This document shows positions 21,253 to 29,159 of a stretch of 64,000 nucleotides of DNA, piece by piece. The stretch covers positions 248,001-312,000 of the forward strand of contig JAMLGK010000003.1 of the NCBI GenBank assembly GCA_023957995.1. The letters run 5' to 3'. The stretch comes from Microthrixaceae bacterium (lineage in GTDB: Bacteria; Actinomycetota; Acidimicrobiia; Acidimicrobiales; Microtrichaceae). The notes beneath the pieces are model-generated. The model saw nothing but the letters and a program-made list of their open reading frames with translations, was not told where the DNA came from and ran no database searches. Position 1 is the first letter of the stretch. Every line of letters starts with the position of its first letter. Position numbers and translations under genes: made by a program.

Positions 21253-22098
21253 ATGCTCAACAACTTGAAGACTGCGGCTCTGCTCGCAGGATTGGGCGCG
21301 TTGTGCATGTTCGTGGGCTCGTTCTGGGGAACCAACGGGCTGATCATCGGCCTGGCGATCGGTCTGGCGATGACCGCGGGTTCGTACTGGTTCAGCGACC
21401 GCCTCGCCATCCGCTCGGCCGGGGCGGTCGAGGTGGATGAGACCCAGATGCCCCAGTACCACGCCATCGTGGCCGAGCTGGCCCTGCGGGCGTCGGTCCC
21501 CAAACCGAAGCTCTACGTGTCACCCCAACCCCAGCCGAACGCCTTCGCCACCGGCCGCAATCCGGAGCACGCCGCGGTGTGCGTCACCGAGGGGCTCCTG
21601 CGCACCCTGAACTGGGAGGAGATCCAGGGAGTACTCGCCCACGAGCTGAGTCACGTGCGGAGTCGCGACATCCTCATCGGGTCGGTTGCCGCCGCGATCG
21701 CCATGGGGATCACCTTCGTCGCCTCGATGGCCCGCTGGGCATTCATCTTCGGTGGCGGCCAGGGCAACGGGAACAGCCGGGACAATCCGATCGGTGGATT
21801 GCTGATGCTGATCCTGGCACCGGTCGCCGCGGCCCTGATCCAGACGGCGATCAGCCGGAGCCGGGAGTACGAGGCCGACGCGTCCGCCGCACGGATCCTG
21901 GGGACCGGAGAGCCGTTGGCCCGGGCTCTCGAACGGCTCGAGGACGGCGCGGCGCGCATTCCCTCGCCGGTGAACCCGGCCGAGGCATCCAACTACATAG
22001 TCAACCCACTGCGCGGACGTCAGATGACCCAGTGGTTCTCCACCCACCCTCCGGTGCAGGAACGGATCACGCGGCTGCGCAGCGGTGCCTGGGTCTGA
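21253..22098 (+). CDS. htpX: membrane zinc metalloprotease HtpX
   Basis: This M48B protease degrades misfolded membrane proteins, with its active site facing the cytosol. It has 281 residues: two N-terminal helices, the zinc motif VLAHELSHV, a second helix pair (IGSVAAAIAMGITFVASM and a later LLMLILAPVAAALIQ), and the third zinc ligand in REYEADASAA. I chose the ATG at 21253, ten bases after GGGAGG; an upstream in-frame start at 21217 lacks such a site. Confidence 0.92.
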   Translation: MLNNLKTAALLAGLGALCMFVGSFWGTNGLIIGLAIGLAMTAGSYWFSDRLAIRSAGAVEVDETQMPQYHAIVAELALRASVPKPKLYVSPQPQPNAFATGRNPEHAAVCVTEGLLRTLNWEEIQGVLAHELSHVRSRDILIGSVAAAIAMGITFVASMARWAFIFGGGQGNGNSRDNPIGGLLMLILAPVAAALIQTAISRSREYEADASAARILGTGEPLARALERLEDGAARIPSPVNPAEASNYIVNPLRGRQMTQWFSTHPPVQERITRLRSGAWV

Positions 22099-22114
22099 TT
22101 CACCTGGGTCTGGT

Positions 22115-22633
22115 TCAGCGGTCGATCCCGACCACGTGCTCCATCAGCAGCCCGTCCGCGTAGGTGCCATCCGGTCGGCAGCAGTAGTGCCTCATCACCC
22201 CGACCCGTCTGAAGCCCACCTTCTCGTAGGCTCGCACGGCCCGGGTGTTGTCGGGATCGGGGTCGATCGTGATCCGGTGGTGCCCGCGCTCCTCGGTCAG
22301 GAACGCCATGACCGTCCTGAGGGCATCGAGTGCCACTCCGGTGCCGTGCGCTGCGCTCGTGACGGCGATGTCGATCCATGCTGAGCGGTACTCGTCGTCG
22401 TCGTCCTCGCCCGCCTGGATCCAGCCGAGGACGTCGCCTTCCACTTCGATGACCCAGCCGAACTGGTCATCCTGAGCTATCAGCTTCGCGACCTTGGCCC
22501 GATCATGTGCGAACCACCATGTCAGGACCACGGGTTCTGCGAACAGCGCCACGAGCACATCGACATCGGCGGGCGCCGCTGGTCGGAGGCGAACACCGTC
22601 GCCCTCGATCACCGGACTCACGAGAGTGGTCAC
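22115..22633 (-). CDS. GNAT acetyltransferase, AAC(6')-like
   Basis: This 172-residue GNAT-fold acetyltransferase has the acetyl-CoA-binding segment around SAAHGTGVALDALRTVMAFL, and its C-terminal ITIDPDPDNTRAVRAYEKVG recalls aminoglycoside 6'-N-acetyltransferases and related small-molecule acetylases. In an environmental genome this resemblance does not establish resistance. It converges with htpX across 16 bases, and a short gap separates it from yajQ on the same strand. Confidence 0.75.
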   Translation of the reverse strand: MTTLVSPVIEGDGVRLRPAAPADVDVLVALFAEPVVLTWWFAHDRAKVAKLIAQDDQFGWVIEVEGDVLGWIQAGEDDDDEYRSAWIDIAVTSAAHGTGVALDALRTVMAFLTEERGHHRITIDPDPDNTRAVRAYEKVGFRRVGVMRHYCCRPDGTYADGLLMEHVVGIDR

Positions 22634-22652
22634 CGCGTCCTCCCCACAGGTG

Positions 22653-23141
22653 TCAGTCGCGGAAGTTCCCGAACTGCAGGGGAATCCCGAAGTCGTGTTC
22701 CTTGCAGGCCGAGATCACGTCCTGGAGGTGGTCGCGCTTCTTTGCGGTGACGCGGATCTGTTCGCCCTGGGTCTGCGACTGCACCCCCTTGGGGCCCTCG
22801 GCCTTTATGAACTTGTTGATCTCCTTGGCCTTGTCCGAGCCGATGCCCGCGACGAGGGTCGCCACCTGGCGGGCGGTGGCCCCGGAAGCCTCCTCGACGT
22901 TGCCCCAGTCGAGGGCCTTCATCGACACACCGCGCTTGACGAGCCGTTCCTCGAGCACCTGTCGCAGCGCGGTGAGGCGGTCCTCGGTCGAGGAGCGCAA
23001 CGTGATCGTGGTGTCACCCAGTTCGATGCTGGAGTCGGTGCCCTTGAAGTCGAATCGGTTGGCGATCTCACGACCCGCCTGGTCGACAGCGTTGCGGATC
23101 TCCTGCTCGTCGATCTCAGAGGTGATGTCGAAGCTGGCCAT
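22653..23141 (-). CDS. yajQ: YajQ-family nucleotide-binding protein (DUF520)
   Basis: This 162-residue protein has two ferredoxin-like halves. The start FDITSEIDEQEIRNAVDQA and the motif FDFKGTDSSI are diagnostic, as are AEGPKGVQSQTQGEQIRVT and KKRDHLQDVI near the end. YajQ-type proteins bind nucleotides, and some bind cyclic di-GMP; the role here is unknown. I chose the ATG at 23141 because AGGAGG precedes it on the minus strand and it matches the family N-terminus. The open frame extends about 500 bases upstream through tRNA-Tyr and the repeats, and that part is not coding. Confidence 0.92.
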   Translation of the reverse strand: MASFDITSEIDEQEIRNAVDQAGREIANRFDFKGTDSSIELGDTTITLRSSTEDRLTALRQVLEERLVKRGVSMKALDWGNVEEASGATARQVATLVAGIGSDKAKEINKFIKAEGPKGVQSQTQGEQIRVTAKKRDHLQDVISACKEHDFGIPLQFGNFRD

Positions 23142-23333
23142 GGCGGTCCTCCTGTTGGTTCGCGGTCTGTTGCTTCCCGGTCTGGAGTGACCGGGCGGTC
23201 GGTCGGATCTGATTGCCGACGCGGGCTGTCGGAACGCTATCGTGGCCGACTCGGAGTTCTCACCCCGGCAGTTCTGTGGTCTGGAACCGTCGTACCGTGA
23301 ACTCCGCCTCGGATACTCGAATACGAGTCCGAT

Positions 23334-23416
23334 GGGTCGGTGCCCGAGCGGCCAAAGGGAGCAGGCTGTAAACCTGCCGGCGTATGCCTTCGGAGGTTCA
23401 AATCCTCCCCGGCCCA
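23334..23416 (+). tRNA. tRNA-Tyr (GTA)
   Basis: This is a class II tRNA. The 7-bp acceptor stem GGGTCGG/CCGGCCC contains one U-G pair, the anticodon stem is GCAGG/CCTGC with loop CTGTAAA (anticodon GTA at 23368-23370), there is a long variable arm, and the T arm is GGAGG TTCAAAT CCTCC. The discriminator is A at 23416. CCA is not encoded. Confidence 0.93.
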
Positions 23417-23418
23417 CT

Positions 23419-23482
23419 GTGTTTGTGCCCCGACGGGCTCCCGGGTGCTTCGCACCGCGCCCGTCTCCTCCGCCAGGTGGGG
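23419..23482 (+). repeat. 64-bp palindromic element, copy 1
   Basis: This sequence is exactly repeated at 23502-23565 after 20 bases. The core is a two-part hairpin at 23432-23465: GACGGGC pairs with GCCCGTC, and inside it GGTGC pairs with GCACC across a TTC loop. It starts three bases after the tRNA-Tyr gene. It could be a terminator or processing element, or a REP-like mobile palindrome. There is no T-tract. Confidence 0.9.
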
Positions 23483-23501
23483 CCCCTGCCCCACGGCGGC
23501 A

Positions 23502-23565
23502 GTGTTTGTGCCCCGACGGGCTCCCGGGTGCTTCGCACCGCGCCCGTCTCCTCCGCCAGGTGGGG
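23502..23565 (+). repeat. 64-bp palindromic element, copy 2
   Basis: This is an identical copy of the element at 23419-23482, with its hairpin core at 23515-23548. It is followed directly by another short hairpin (GGA-CCGGC TTC GCCGG-TCC). Only two copies are present, so it does not form an array. Confidence 0.9.
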
Positions 23566-23661
23566 GATCCGGCTTCGCCGGTCCGAGCAGCTACAGGTGG
23601 GTGGCCGAAGGCCACACAGCCAGAAAGCTCGACCGGCAACCTCTGGTTGCCGCTCGAAGGG

Positions 23662-24159
23662 TTACAGCAGCTGTTCCATCAGAACCACGTCCAGCCAGCG
23701 GCCGAACTTGCGGCCCACCTCGCGTTCGGTTCCGACCACCTCGAAGCCACACGCGGCGTGCAGGCCGATCGACACCTCGTGTCCACCGACGATCTTGGCC
23801 ATGATGGCGTGGAATCCGTGGTGGCGGGCCAATTCGACCAGGTGTTCGAGAAGCACCCGTCCCACGCCCTTGCCGCGACTGGCCTCGGCGACGTAGACGC
23901 TGTCCTCGACGGTGGTGGCGTATCCGGCTCGCTCCCGGTAGGCCGACAACGCACCGAAACCGGCCACGTGGCCGTCGGGTTCGACCGCCACGATCACCGC
24001 GTGGGCGCCCGTGCGGTCGGTCAGCCAGGCACGTTGTTCCTCGATCGTGCGGGGGACCAGGTCGAACGTCGCCGACGAGGTGAGTACCTGCTGGTTGTAG
24101 ATGTCGAGGATTGCCCCGGAGTCGTCCAGGGTGGCGGGGCGGATCTGCACGACGGACAA
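23662..24159 (-). CDS. GNAT acetyltransferase, phosphinothricin/methionine sulfone N-acetyltransferase-like
   Basis: This 165-residue GNAT protein is of the PAT/MddA type. The start IRPATLDDSGAILDIYNQQV, the DSVYVAEASRGKGVGRVLLE acetyl-CoA loop and the C-terminal HAACGFEVVGTEREVGRKFG fit the family, whose members acetylate phosphinothricin, methionine sulfone or similar amino-acid analogues. It stands alone on the minus strand, with its start 94 bases from the 3' end of the membrane SMC-like gene. Confidence 0.82.
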   Translation of the reverse strand: MSVVQIRPATLDDSGAILDIYNQQVLTSSATFDLVPRTIEEQRAWLTDRTGAHAVIVAVEPDGHVAGFGALSAYRERAGYATTVEDSVYVAEASRGKGVGRVLLEHLVELARHHGFHAIMAKIVGGHEVSIGLHAACGFEVVGTEREVGRKFGRWLDVVLMEQLL

Positions 24160-24253
24160 CCTAGGCCCGGAGCGGTCGATCGGTGGTCCGGGTTGGTGCC
24201 CGGATCGCCACCTCGTCGGGGTCAGCCCCGCCCGGGGGCAGCCGGGTAGGGGT

Positions 24254-25546
24254 TCAGAGCGTGGCGGGAGCGGGCTCGACCACCTCGAGCGCCCCGGTCA
24301 TCGCCTCGAGTCGCGCCCATGCAGCGATGTCGGCGGAGTCGGTGAGCAGCAGGACCTGCTGGTGAGCTGACTGTTCGAGAATCGTCTCGAGCAGGGGAGC
24401 GACAACGTTCGGCTCCAGGTCGGTGAACGGTTCGTCGAGCAGCAGCGGGAAGTTCTCCATCCCCGGGCCGACACAACGAACCGCGGCGAACTGCTGTTGC
24501 AGTGCATGCTTGGCGGCGGTCAGCTCCTCGCCCGCGATCTCGGCATCGTGGGGAGCCAGATCGCGCCCGGTGGCCGACGCTGCGACGATGGCGCCCCGGT
24601 GTTCGATGGCCCAATCCATCGAGACGTTGCCGGCCAGTGCGGTCCAGCGTGCGGTCGCGTCGCGCTGTGCCTCGGCCACCTGCAGGAGGCGTCGGCGCTG
24701 TGCATCGGAGCCGAGCAGGCCGTTGACCCGCTGCAGGTGGAACCCGAGGTACGAATGGGCTCCTGCGGCTTCGAGGGCCTCGGCCTCGGCCCTTCCGGCC
24801 GCCTCGGCGCGGCGCCAGTAGACCATCGACACCATCACGGCTGCCGCGGCGATGATGGCGAGCATGGCGATGCCAGCCAGCCCGAGGATCTGGGCCGCCG
24901 GGATCGAGAACAGAGCGGCGATGCCGGCGACGAGGAAGTTGATCTTCCGTACGCTCTCGGCCTGGGTCACCGCCTCCTCGAACTGTTGGTGGCTCTCCTC
25001 GATGCGGGCGATGGCGTCAGCGTCGTCGGCGCTGGAGCCGAGTGCGTCGGCTTCGCGCTCGAGGTCGCGTTCGGCGGCCTGTAGGCGCTCAGCGGTCGAC
25101 CACAGCTCAGCCTGGTCCACCGACGCCAGTTGCAGGATCAGCTGGTCACCCTCGACGGATTCGGTGAGGCGCTGCGAACCCACGTACATGAGGCGCCGGG
25201 CCTTGTGGGTGTCGAGGCCGGCCTTGGCGAGCAGGTCGATCCGACCGTCCTCACCGGTGAAGCTGGAGGTGACGTCCAACCGGTTGTCGATGTCGACCAC
25301 GCGTGGAGCGGCCCCCTCCGGGCGGAACACCGCGAAGCGGGTGCCCCCATCGGACTGCAGCTCGAGGTGGACCCCGGGTCTGGAGCTCGACAGAGCACCG
25401 ATGACCTCGGTGGCTATGGCATCACGTTCGAACTGGCCGAGACCGGTCAGAACCGTGAGGCGGGGGTGGATGTCGACGGCCAGGGTGTGGTCGCCGGAGT
25501 CGATGACCAATCGTTCGAAGCGCACACCATGGCATCGGTGGATCAC
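24254..25546 (-). CDS. SMC/RecN-like ABC-type ATPase homologue with membrane hairpin and degenerate Walker A
   Basis: This 430-residue protein is unrecognised at the gene level. The N-terminal part resembles SMC/YhaN-type heads (RFERLVIDSGDHTLAVDIHP then RLTVLTGLGQFERDA), but the P-loop lacks the GK[ST] residues, reading GLGQFER at residues 35-41. The middle is charged coiled coil (about 130-200), then a hydrophobic pair at about 203-245, then more coiled coil. A Walker B-like FPLLLDEPF occurs at about 370, with a following H-loop-like LLLTDSAD. The start is GTG at 25546; an alternative GTG at 25525 gives a more family-like N-terminus. Function is unknown. Confidence 0.6.
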   Translation of the reverse strand: MIHRCHGVRFERLVIDSGDHTLAVDIHPRLTVLTGLGQFERDAIATEVIGALSSSRPGVHLELQSDGGTRFAVFRPEGAAPRVVDIDNRLDVTSSFTGEDGRIDLLAKAGLDTHKARRLMYVGSQRLTESVEGDQLILQLASVDQAELWSTAERLQAAERDLEREADALGSSADDADAIARIEESHQQFEEAVTQAESVRKINFLVAGIAALFSIPAAQILGLAGIAMLAIIAAAAVMVSMVYWRRAEAAGRAEAEALEAAGAHSYLGFHLQRVNGLLGSDAQRRRLLQVAEAQRDATARWTALAGNVSMDWAIEHRGAIVAASATGRDLAPHDAEIAGEELTAAKHALQQQFAAVRCVGPGMENFPLLLDEPFTDLEPNVVAPLLETILEQSAHQQVLLLTDSADIAAWARLEAMTGALEVVEPAPATL

Positions 25547-25665
25547 ACCCCCCGACTTGAGTCACTTCGTGACCTTTCGTGTCGGGTTCGCCGCCAGCGT
25601 CCTGCCGGGGCACCGGCGTCGGTGCTCGGGCGACCCGCCGGCGGTGGCCCGGCCTCCGGGCCATG

Positions 25666-25695
25666 TTGTTGGGCGGGGCCCGCGATGGCTACTCT
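25666..25695 (+). promoter_or_regulatory. candidate promoter for tRNA-Thr/tRNA-Met/tuf
   Basis: TTGTTG at 25666-25671 and TACTCT at 25690-25695 are spaced by 18 bases. The tRNA-Thr gene starts 29 bases after the -10 box. No terminator separates the two tRNAs from tuf, so a single transcript through tuf is plausible. Confidence 0.45.
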
Positions 25696-25723
25696 TTCGA
25701 GTCGGTCCAACACCAGTTGGCCT

Positions 25724-25799
25724 GCCTCCTTAGCTCAGTCGGCAGAGCGTTTCCATGGTAAGGAAAAGGTCGTCAGTTCGATTCTGACAGGGGGCTCCA
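25724..25799 (+). tRNA. tRNA-Thr (GGT)
   Basis: The acceptor stem is GCCTCCT/AGGGGGC, the anticodon stem TTTCC/GGAAA with loop ATGGTAA (anticodon GGT at 25757-25759), and the T arm GTCAG TTCGATT CTGAC. The mature body ends at 25796 (discriminator T), and a genomic CCA follows at 25797-25799. tRNA-Thr upstream of tuf recalls the tufB locus of proteobacteria. Confidence 0.94.
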
Positions 25800-25846
25800 C
25801 GGCGCAGCTCAGCTGCGTCGGCCAATCCGGCCCTCGGGTCGGCTGC

Positions 25847-25920
25847 GGCGGCGTAGCTCAGATGGTGAGAGCGCTCGGCTCATAATCGAGAGGTCGTCGG
25901 TTCGAGTCCGACCGCCGCTA
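25847..25920 (+). tRNA. CAT-anticodon tRNA, probably elongator tRNA-Met
   Basis: The acceptor stem is GGCGGCG/CGCCGCT with a G-U first pair, the anticodon stem CTCGG/TCGAG with loop CTCATAA (CAT at 25881-25883), and the T arm GTCGG TTCGAGT CCGAC. The first pair is not the C-A mismatch of initiator tRNA, so elongator Met is likely; a lysidine-modified tRNA-Ile (CAT) cannot be excluded by sequence alone. CCA is not encoded. Confidence 0.88.
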
Positions 25921-25971
25921 CAAATCGCCGGTACCCGCCGGTCCACCAACACCTAACCAGGGAGAAGGCCC

Positions 25972-27159
25972 ATGTCCAAGGAGAAGTTCGAGCGTACGAA
26001 GCCGCATGTGAATGTGGGGACGATGGGTCATATTGACCATGGGAAGACGACGTTGACGGCTGCGATTTCCAAGACGTTGGCTGATCGTGTTGAGGGGAAC
26101 ACGTTTACTGAGTTCGCGAATATTGATAAGGCTCCTGAGGAGCGTGAGCGTGGGATCACGATCAATGTTTCCCATGTGGAGTATGAGACCGAGAATCGGC
26201 ATTACGCGCATGTGGATATGCCGGGGCACGCGGATTACATCAAGAACATGATTACGGGTGCTGCGCAGGTTGACGGCGCGATTTTGGTGGTGGCTGCGAC
26301 TGATGGTCCGATGCCTCAGACGCGTGAGCATGTGGTGTTGGCTCGTCAGGTTGGTGTGCCTGCGATCGTGGTGGCCTTGAACAAGGTTGACATGGTTGAT
26401 GATGACGAGTTGTTGGAGTTGGTGGAGATCGAGGTTCGGGAGCTTCTGAACGAGTACGAGTTCGATGGTGATGATGCTCCGGTGGTGCCGGTTTCTGCGT
26501 TGAAGGCTTTGGAGGGTGATTCGGCTGCGCAGGATCAGGTGATGGAGTTGATGGGGTTTGTGGATTCCTATGTTCCTGAGCCGCAGCGTGATCTGGACAA
26601 GCCGTTCTTGATGCCGATCGAGGATGTGTTTTCGATCACGGGTCGTGGCACGGTTGTGACCGGCAAGGTTGAACAGGGTGTGATCCACACTGGTGATGAG
26701 ATTGAGATCGTCGGGTTGCGTGATACTCAGACGACGACTTGTACTGGTGTTGAGATGTTCCGCAAGTTGCTTGATGAGGGTCAGGCTGGGGACAACATCG
26801 GTGCGCTTCTTCGTGGTATCGACAAGGAAGATGTGCAGCGGGGTCAGGTGTTGGCGAAGCCTGGGTCGATCACGCCTCATACCCGCTTCGAGGCGAATGT
26901 GTATGTGTTGACCAAGGATGAGGGTGGCCGTCACAAGCCGTTCTTCGCGAATTATCGGCCTCAGTTCTATTTCCGTACCACGGATGTGACTGGGACTGTT
27001 GAGTTGCCTGAGGGCACTGAGATGTGCATGCCTGGTGACAACACTGAGATGACTGTGGAGTTGATTGCTCCGATCGCGATGGATGAGGGACTGCGGTTCG
27101 CGATTCGTGAGGGTGGCCGTACCGTTGGTGCTGGCCGTGTGACCAACATCATCGAGTAG
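25972..27159 (+). CDS. tuf: translation elongation factor Tu
   Basis: This GTPase delivers aminoacyl-tRNA to the ribosome. The 395-residue protein has [10 protein letters not shown] (G1), GITIN (G2), DMPGH (G3, with Met where most lineages have Cys or Ala), NKVD (G4) and SALK (G5), then the two beta-barrel domains. GGGAGAAGG lies eight bases before the ATG. It follows two tRNA genes and is not in an rpsL-rpsG-fusA string. Codons end mostly in T or G (GGT, GTG/GTT, CGT, GAT, TTG), unlike the C-ending ribosomal genes nearby. A strong hairpin follows at 27229-27258. Confidence 0.98.
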   Translation: MSKEKFERTKPHVNVGTMGHIDHGKTTLTAAISKTLADRVEGNTFTEFANIDKAPEERERGITINVSHVEYETENRHYAHVDMPGHADYIKNMITGAAQVDGAILVVAATDGPMPQTREHVVLARQVGVPAIVVALNKVDMVDDDELLELVEIEVRELLNEYEFDGDDAPVVPVSALKALEGDSAAQDQVMELMGFVDSYVPEPQRDLDKPFLMPIEDVFSITGRGTVVTGKVEQGVIHTGDEIEIVGLRDTQTTTCTGVEMFRKLLDEGQAGDNIGALLRGIDKEDVQRGQVLAKPGSITPHTRFEANVYVLTKDEGGRHKPFFANYRPQFYFRTTDVTGTVELPEGTEMCMPGDNTEMTVELIAPIAMDEGLRFAIREGGRTVGAGRVTNIIE

Positions 27160-27228
27160 CTGACACCGTCGGGCAGGACACACCCCCCGACAGACCAACG
27201 TCGGTCCTGACGGACCGTGATCGATCGA

Positions 27229-27258
27229 GCGCCCCGACCTTCGAACAGGTCGGGGCGC
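27229..27258 (+). terminator. hairpin terminator after tuf
   Basis: A perfect 11-bp stem (GCGCCCCGACC / GGTCGGGGCGC) with an eight-base loop lies 70 bases downstream of the tuf stop and is followed by TTGCGCG. The T-tract is short, as is common in high-GC actinobacteria. Confidence 0.75.
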
Positions 27259-27372
27259 TTGCGCGTGGGTCGGGGATTCATCCCCATTGATCGTGCGTCG
27301 GCGCGCGGCTGAAGGTTGCGTCACGCGATCGTGGGAGAGGCCTGCGGCTCGGGATCCATCAGGGGGAGACAC

Positions 27373-28647
27373 GTGCAGGAACCGCAGGTGTTCGACGACA
27401 TCCGGCCCACGAACCGGACCGCAGGTTCTCGCGTCCGGGCGCTCGTGGTTCTGGCTGCGGGAGTTGCCGTAGGCATGGCCGCGCCGGGACAGGCGGGTGC
27501 ACAGGGGTCCGACGACGACATCGACGAGGTGGGTCCGGGAATTCTCGGAAGTTCCGCTACCCCGGGCTCATTGTTGGACTCCGGGTCATCGACCACGCAG
27601 CTGCGCGATCCTGCGAGGCGTGCGTCGGTGCTGGAGACACAACTCCGGGCCCACTTCGGAGACCGCTTCGGTGGAACGTTCGACCGGCCGGATGCCGATC
27701 GGTACACCCTGGTCGTAGCGGCTACCGCGTTGACCGAGGAGGACCACTCGGTTGTCGAAGGATTGGGCCGCCCGGTCGAACTCGTGGAGGTGGATCACGC
27801 CATGTCCACGCTCGAGCGCTGGCGCGACGAGATCGACGCCCTGCTCACGGATCAGCCGGCGGACTCGATCTGGGCACTGAACCCGACCCGCAACGTGGTG
27901 GAGGTGTACATCGACGACCTCGACAGGCTGCCGCCGGCATCGGCTGGGCGATTGAGAGAGCTGGCCGAGCTGGAGGGGGTGGTCCTGCGGGAAGGTCTCG
28001 AGATGAGCCCGAGTGCGGGCGACTACCCCGCACCGCACTGGAGTGGGGTCGGCATCGGGGTCGGTTCGGGCTACTGCACCCGTGGATTCACGATCAACAC
28101 CGGCTTCGGTCTCATGGGCACTACGGCCGGACATTGCGGCGCAGTGGGCTCGAAGGTGTGGGAAGCATCCGGCGAAGGTGGAACGCTCGCTGTGTCCGGC
28201 GTCCAGGTGGACGAGATCAGGATGCGCGAGTACGGCGGTGGTCATGACTTCGCCACGTTTCTCGATCCGGCGGGCCAGGGAAGGGTTCGCATCAGCGATT
28301 CCAGTTGGCTCGACGTCAAGGGCACCCAGGATCCGAACTGGCTGGAGCAGGGCTACTGCATGAGAGGAGCCCGACTGGCAGGTGAGACATGTGGCGGAGT
28401 GTCCCTCGTGGGCAACTTCACCTCCAGTGGGCAGACGGTGTCGGGATTCTGTGTGGGCAGCAACGCGACCGGGCCCGGTGACAGCGGGTCCGGTTGGTAC
28501 CGCCGAACAGGCGGGAACGACGTGCTCGCCGTGGGCATCCACTCGGGGAGCGTTCCCAGCCAGGGGTGGTCATGTGCCGACAGGATCACGGACGTACTTG
28601 CGGCCTCCGGGTCGACGATCGCCACCTACACCCCCCCGGCCAAGTGA
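27373..28647 (+). CDS. secreted trypsin-like serine protease with pro-region
   Basis: This is a predicted exported S1-family endopeptidase of the alpha-lytic/streptogrisin kind, 424 residues. It has a signal peptide (hydrophobic RALVVLAAGVAVGMAA, cleavage near QAGAQG), a pro-region of about 180 residues, and a catalytic domain with the His in GTTAGHCG, a likely Asp in GGGHDFATF and the Ser in GPGDSGSGW. Several cysteines could form disulfides. I chose the GTG at 27373 because AGGGGGAG precedes it; the longer frame from 27316 lacks a site. It is the first of four genes linked by overlapping stop/start codons. Confidence 0.86.
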   Translation: MQEPQVFDDIRPTNRTAGSRVRALVVLAAGVAVGMAAPGQAGAQGSDDDIDEVGPGILGSSATPGSLLDSGSSTTQLRDPARRASVLETQLRAHFGDRFGGTFDRPDADRYTLVVAATALTEEDHSVVEGLGRPVELVEVDHAMSTLERWRDEIDALLTDQPADSIWALNPTRNVVEVYIDDLDRLPPASAGRLRELAELEGVVLREGLEMSPSAGDYPAPHWSGVGIGVGSGYCTRGFTINTGFGLMGTTAGHCGAVGSKVWEASGEGGTLAVSGVQVDEIRMREYGGGHDFATFLDPAGQGRVRISDSSWLDVKGTQDPNWLEQGYCMRGARLAGETCGGVSLVGNFTSSGQTVSGFCVGSNATGPGDSGSGWYRRTGGNDVLAVGIHSGSVPSQGWSCADRITDVLAASGSTIATYTPPAK

Positions 28648-29159
28648 GGCCGGGTCTGGTTCTGCTGGTGGCAGCGACGCTCTGTGCGACGGTGACCGGA
28701 TGTGCATCCGACGACCCAGATCCGGTCCCGGCTCCAGATCCAACTGTGAGGTCGCAGGGGGTTGTTGCCCCCGACGGTGAGTCGAGCGTGGAGGTGCTCG
28801 CCGCCTCGTGGTCCGGCGAACAACGGCCACCGCTGGATCCGCTTCCGGTGCTGGTCGATGCGGAAGCGGAGTTGGCCGCCGCCAACGACTCGGCGACCGT
28901 CACAGTGGTCGAGTCCGGCATGGTCGAGGTCACGTTCCTGTCCAACGGCTGCCGCGCCCTGGGTCCCGAGGGGTCGCTGGACTCCACTGCGGAGTTCCCG
29001 ACGGTCCTGCTGCACCTGGGCACCTGGACGGAGTGTGTTCCCGATCCCGATCTGACGATTCCGCAAGGTGAGGCATCGGTTGCCGGCACCTTCAGCGCCA
29101 GCGTGGCTGTCGATGGCTTCGAAGGTGGCGATCCACCGCAGGTTCGATTCATCGAATGA
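28644..29159 (+). CDS. predicted lipoprotein of unknown function
   Basis: This 171-residue protein has a lipoprotein signal: hydrophobic LVLLVAATLCATV followed by lipobox VTGC. After a Pro/Asp-rich linker there is one compact beta-rich domain with two cysteines (SNGCRALG and TWTECVPD) that could pair. The start GTGA shares bases with the protease stop, so the two are translationally coupled and presumably work together, perhaps as inhibitor, foldase or anchor; that is inference. No family was recognised. Confidence 0.72.
   Translation: MRPGLVLLVAATLCATVTGCASDDPDPVPAPDPTVRSQGVVAPDGESSVEVLAASWSGEQRPPLDPLPVLVDAEAELAAANDSATVTVVESGMVEVTFLSNGCRALGPEGSLDSTAEFPTVLLHLGTWTECVPDPDLTIPQGEASVAGTFSASVAVDGFEGGDPPQVRFIE

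Larger units (their letters stand above)
23142..23661. other. 520-base gene-free region with tRNA-Tyr and palindromic repeats
   Basis: No protein gene is supported between yajQ and the second GNAT gene. The region holds the divergent promoter area of yajQ, the tRNA-Tyr gene at 23334-23416, two 64-bp direct repeats and a third small hairpin (CCGGC TTC GCCGG) at about 23567-23583. Long open frames that cross it on both strands read through these RNA and repeat elements. Confidence 0.8.

Noticed and set aside
23419-23565. CRISPR-like repeat pair
   Set aside because: There are only two 64-bp units with a 20-base spacer and an internal hairpin, and no cas genes are nearby.
23142-23639. N-terminal extension of YajQ through tRNA-Tyr and repeats
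   Set aside because: The extension translates RNA and palindromic sequence. The ATG at 23141 has AGGAGG and the family N-terminus.
25847-25920. Initiator tRNA-Met
   Set aside because: The first acceptor pair is G-U rather than the C-A mismatch expected of an initiator.
25918-27372. 484-codon open frame antisense to tuf
   Set aside because: It covers tuf exactly and arises from the T- and G-ending codon set of tuf. Its product is low-complexity (rich in His, Arg, Leu, Asn) with no known domain and no ribosome binding site.
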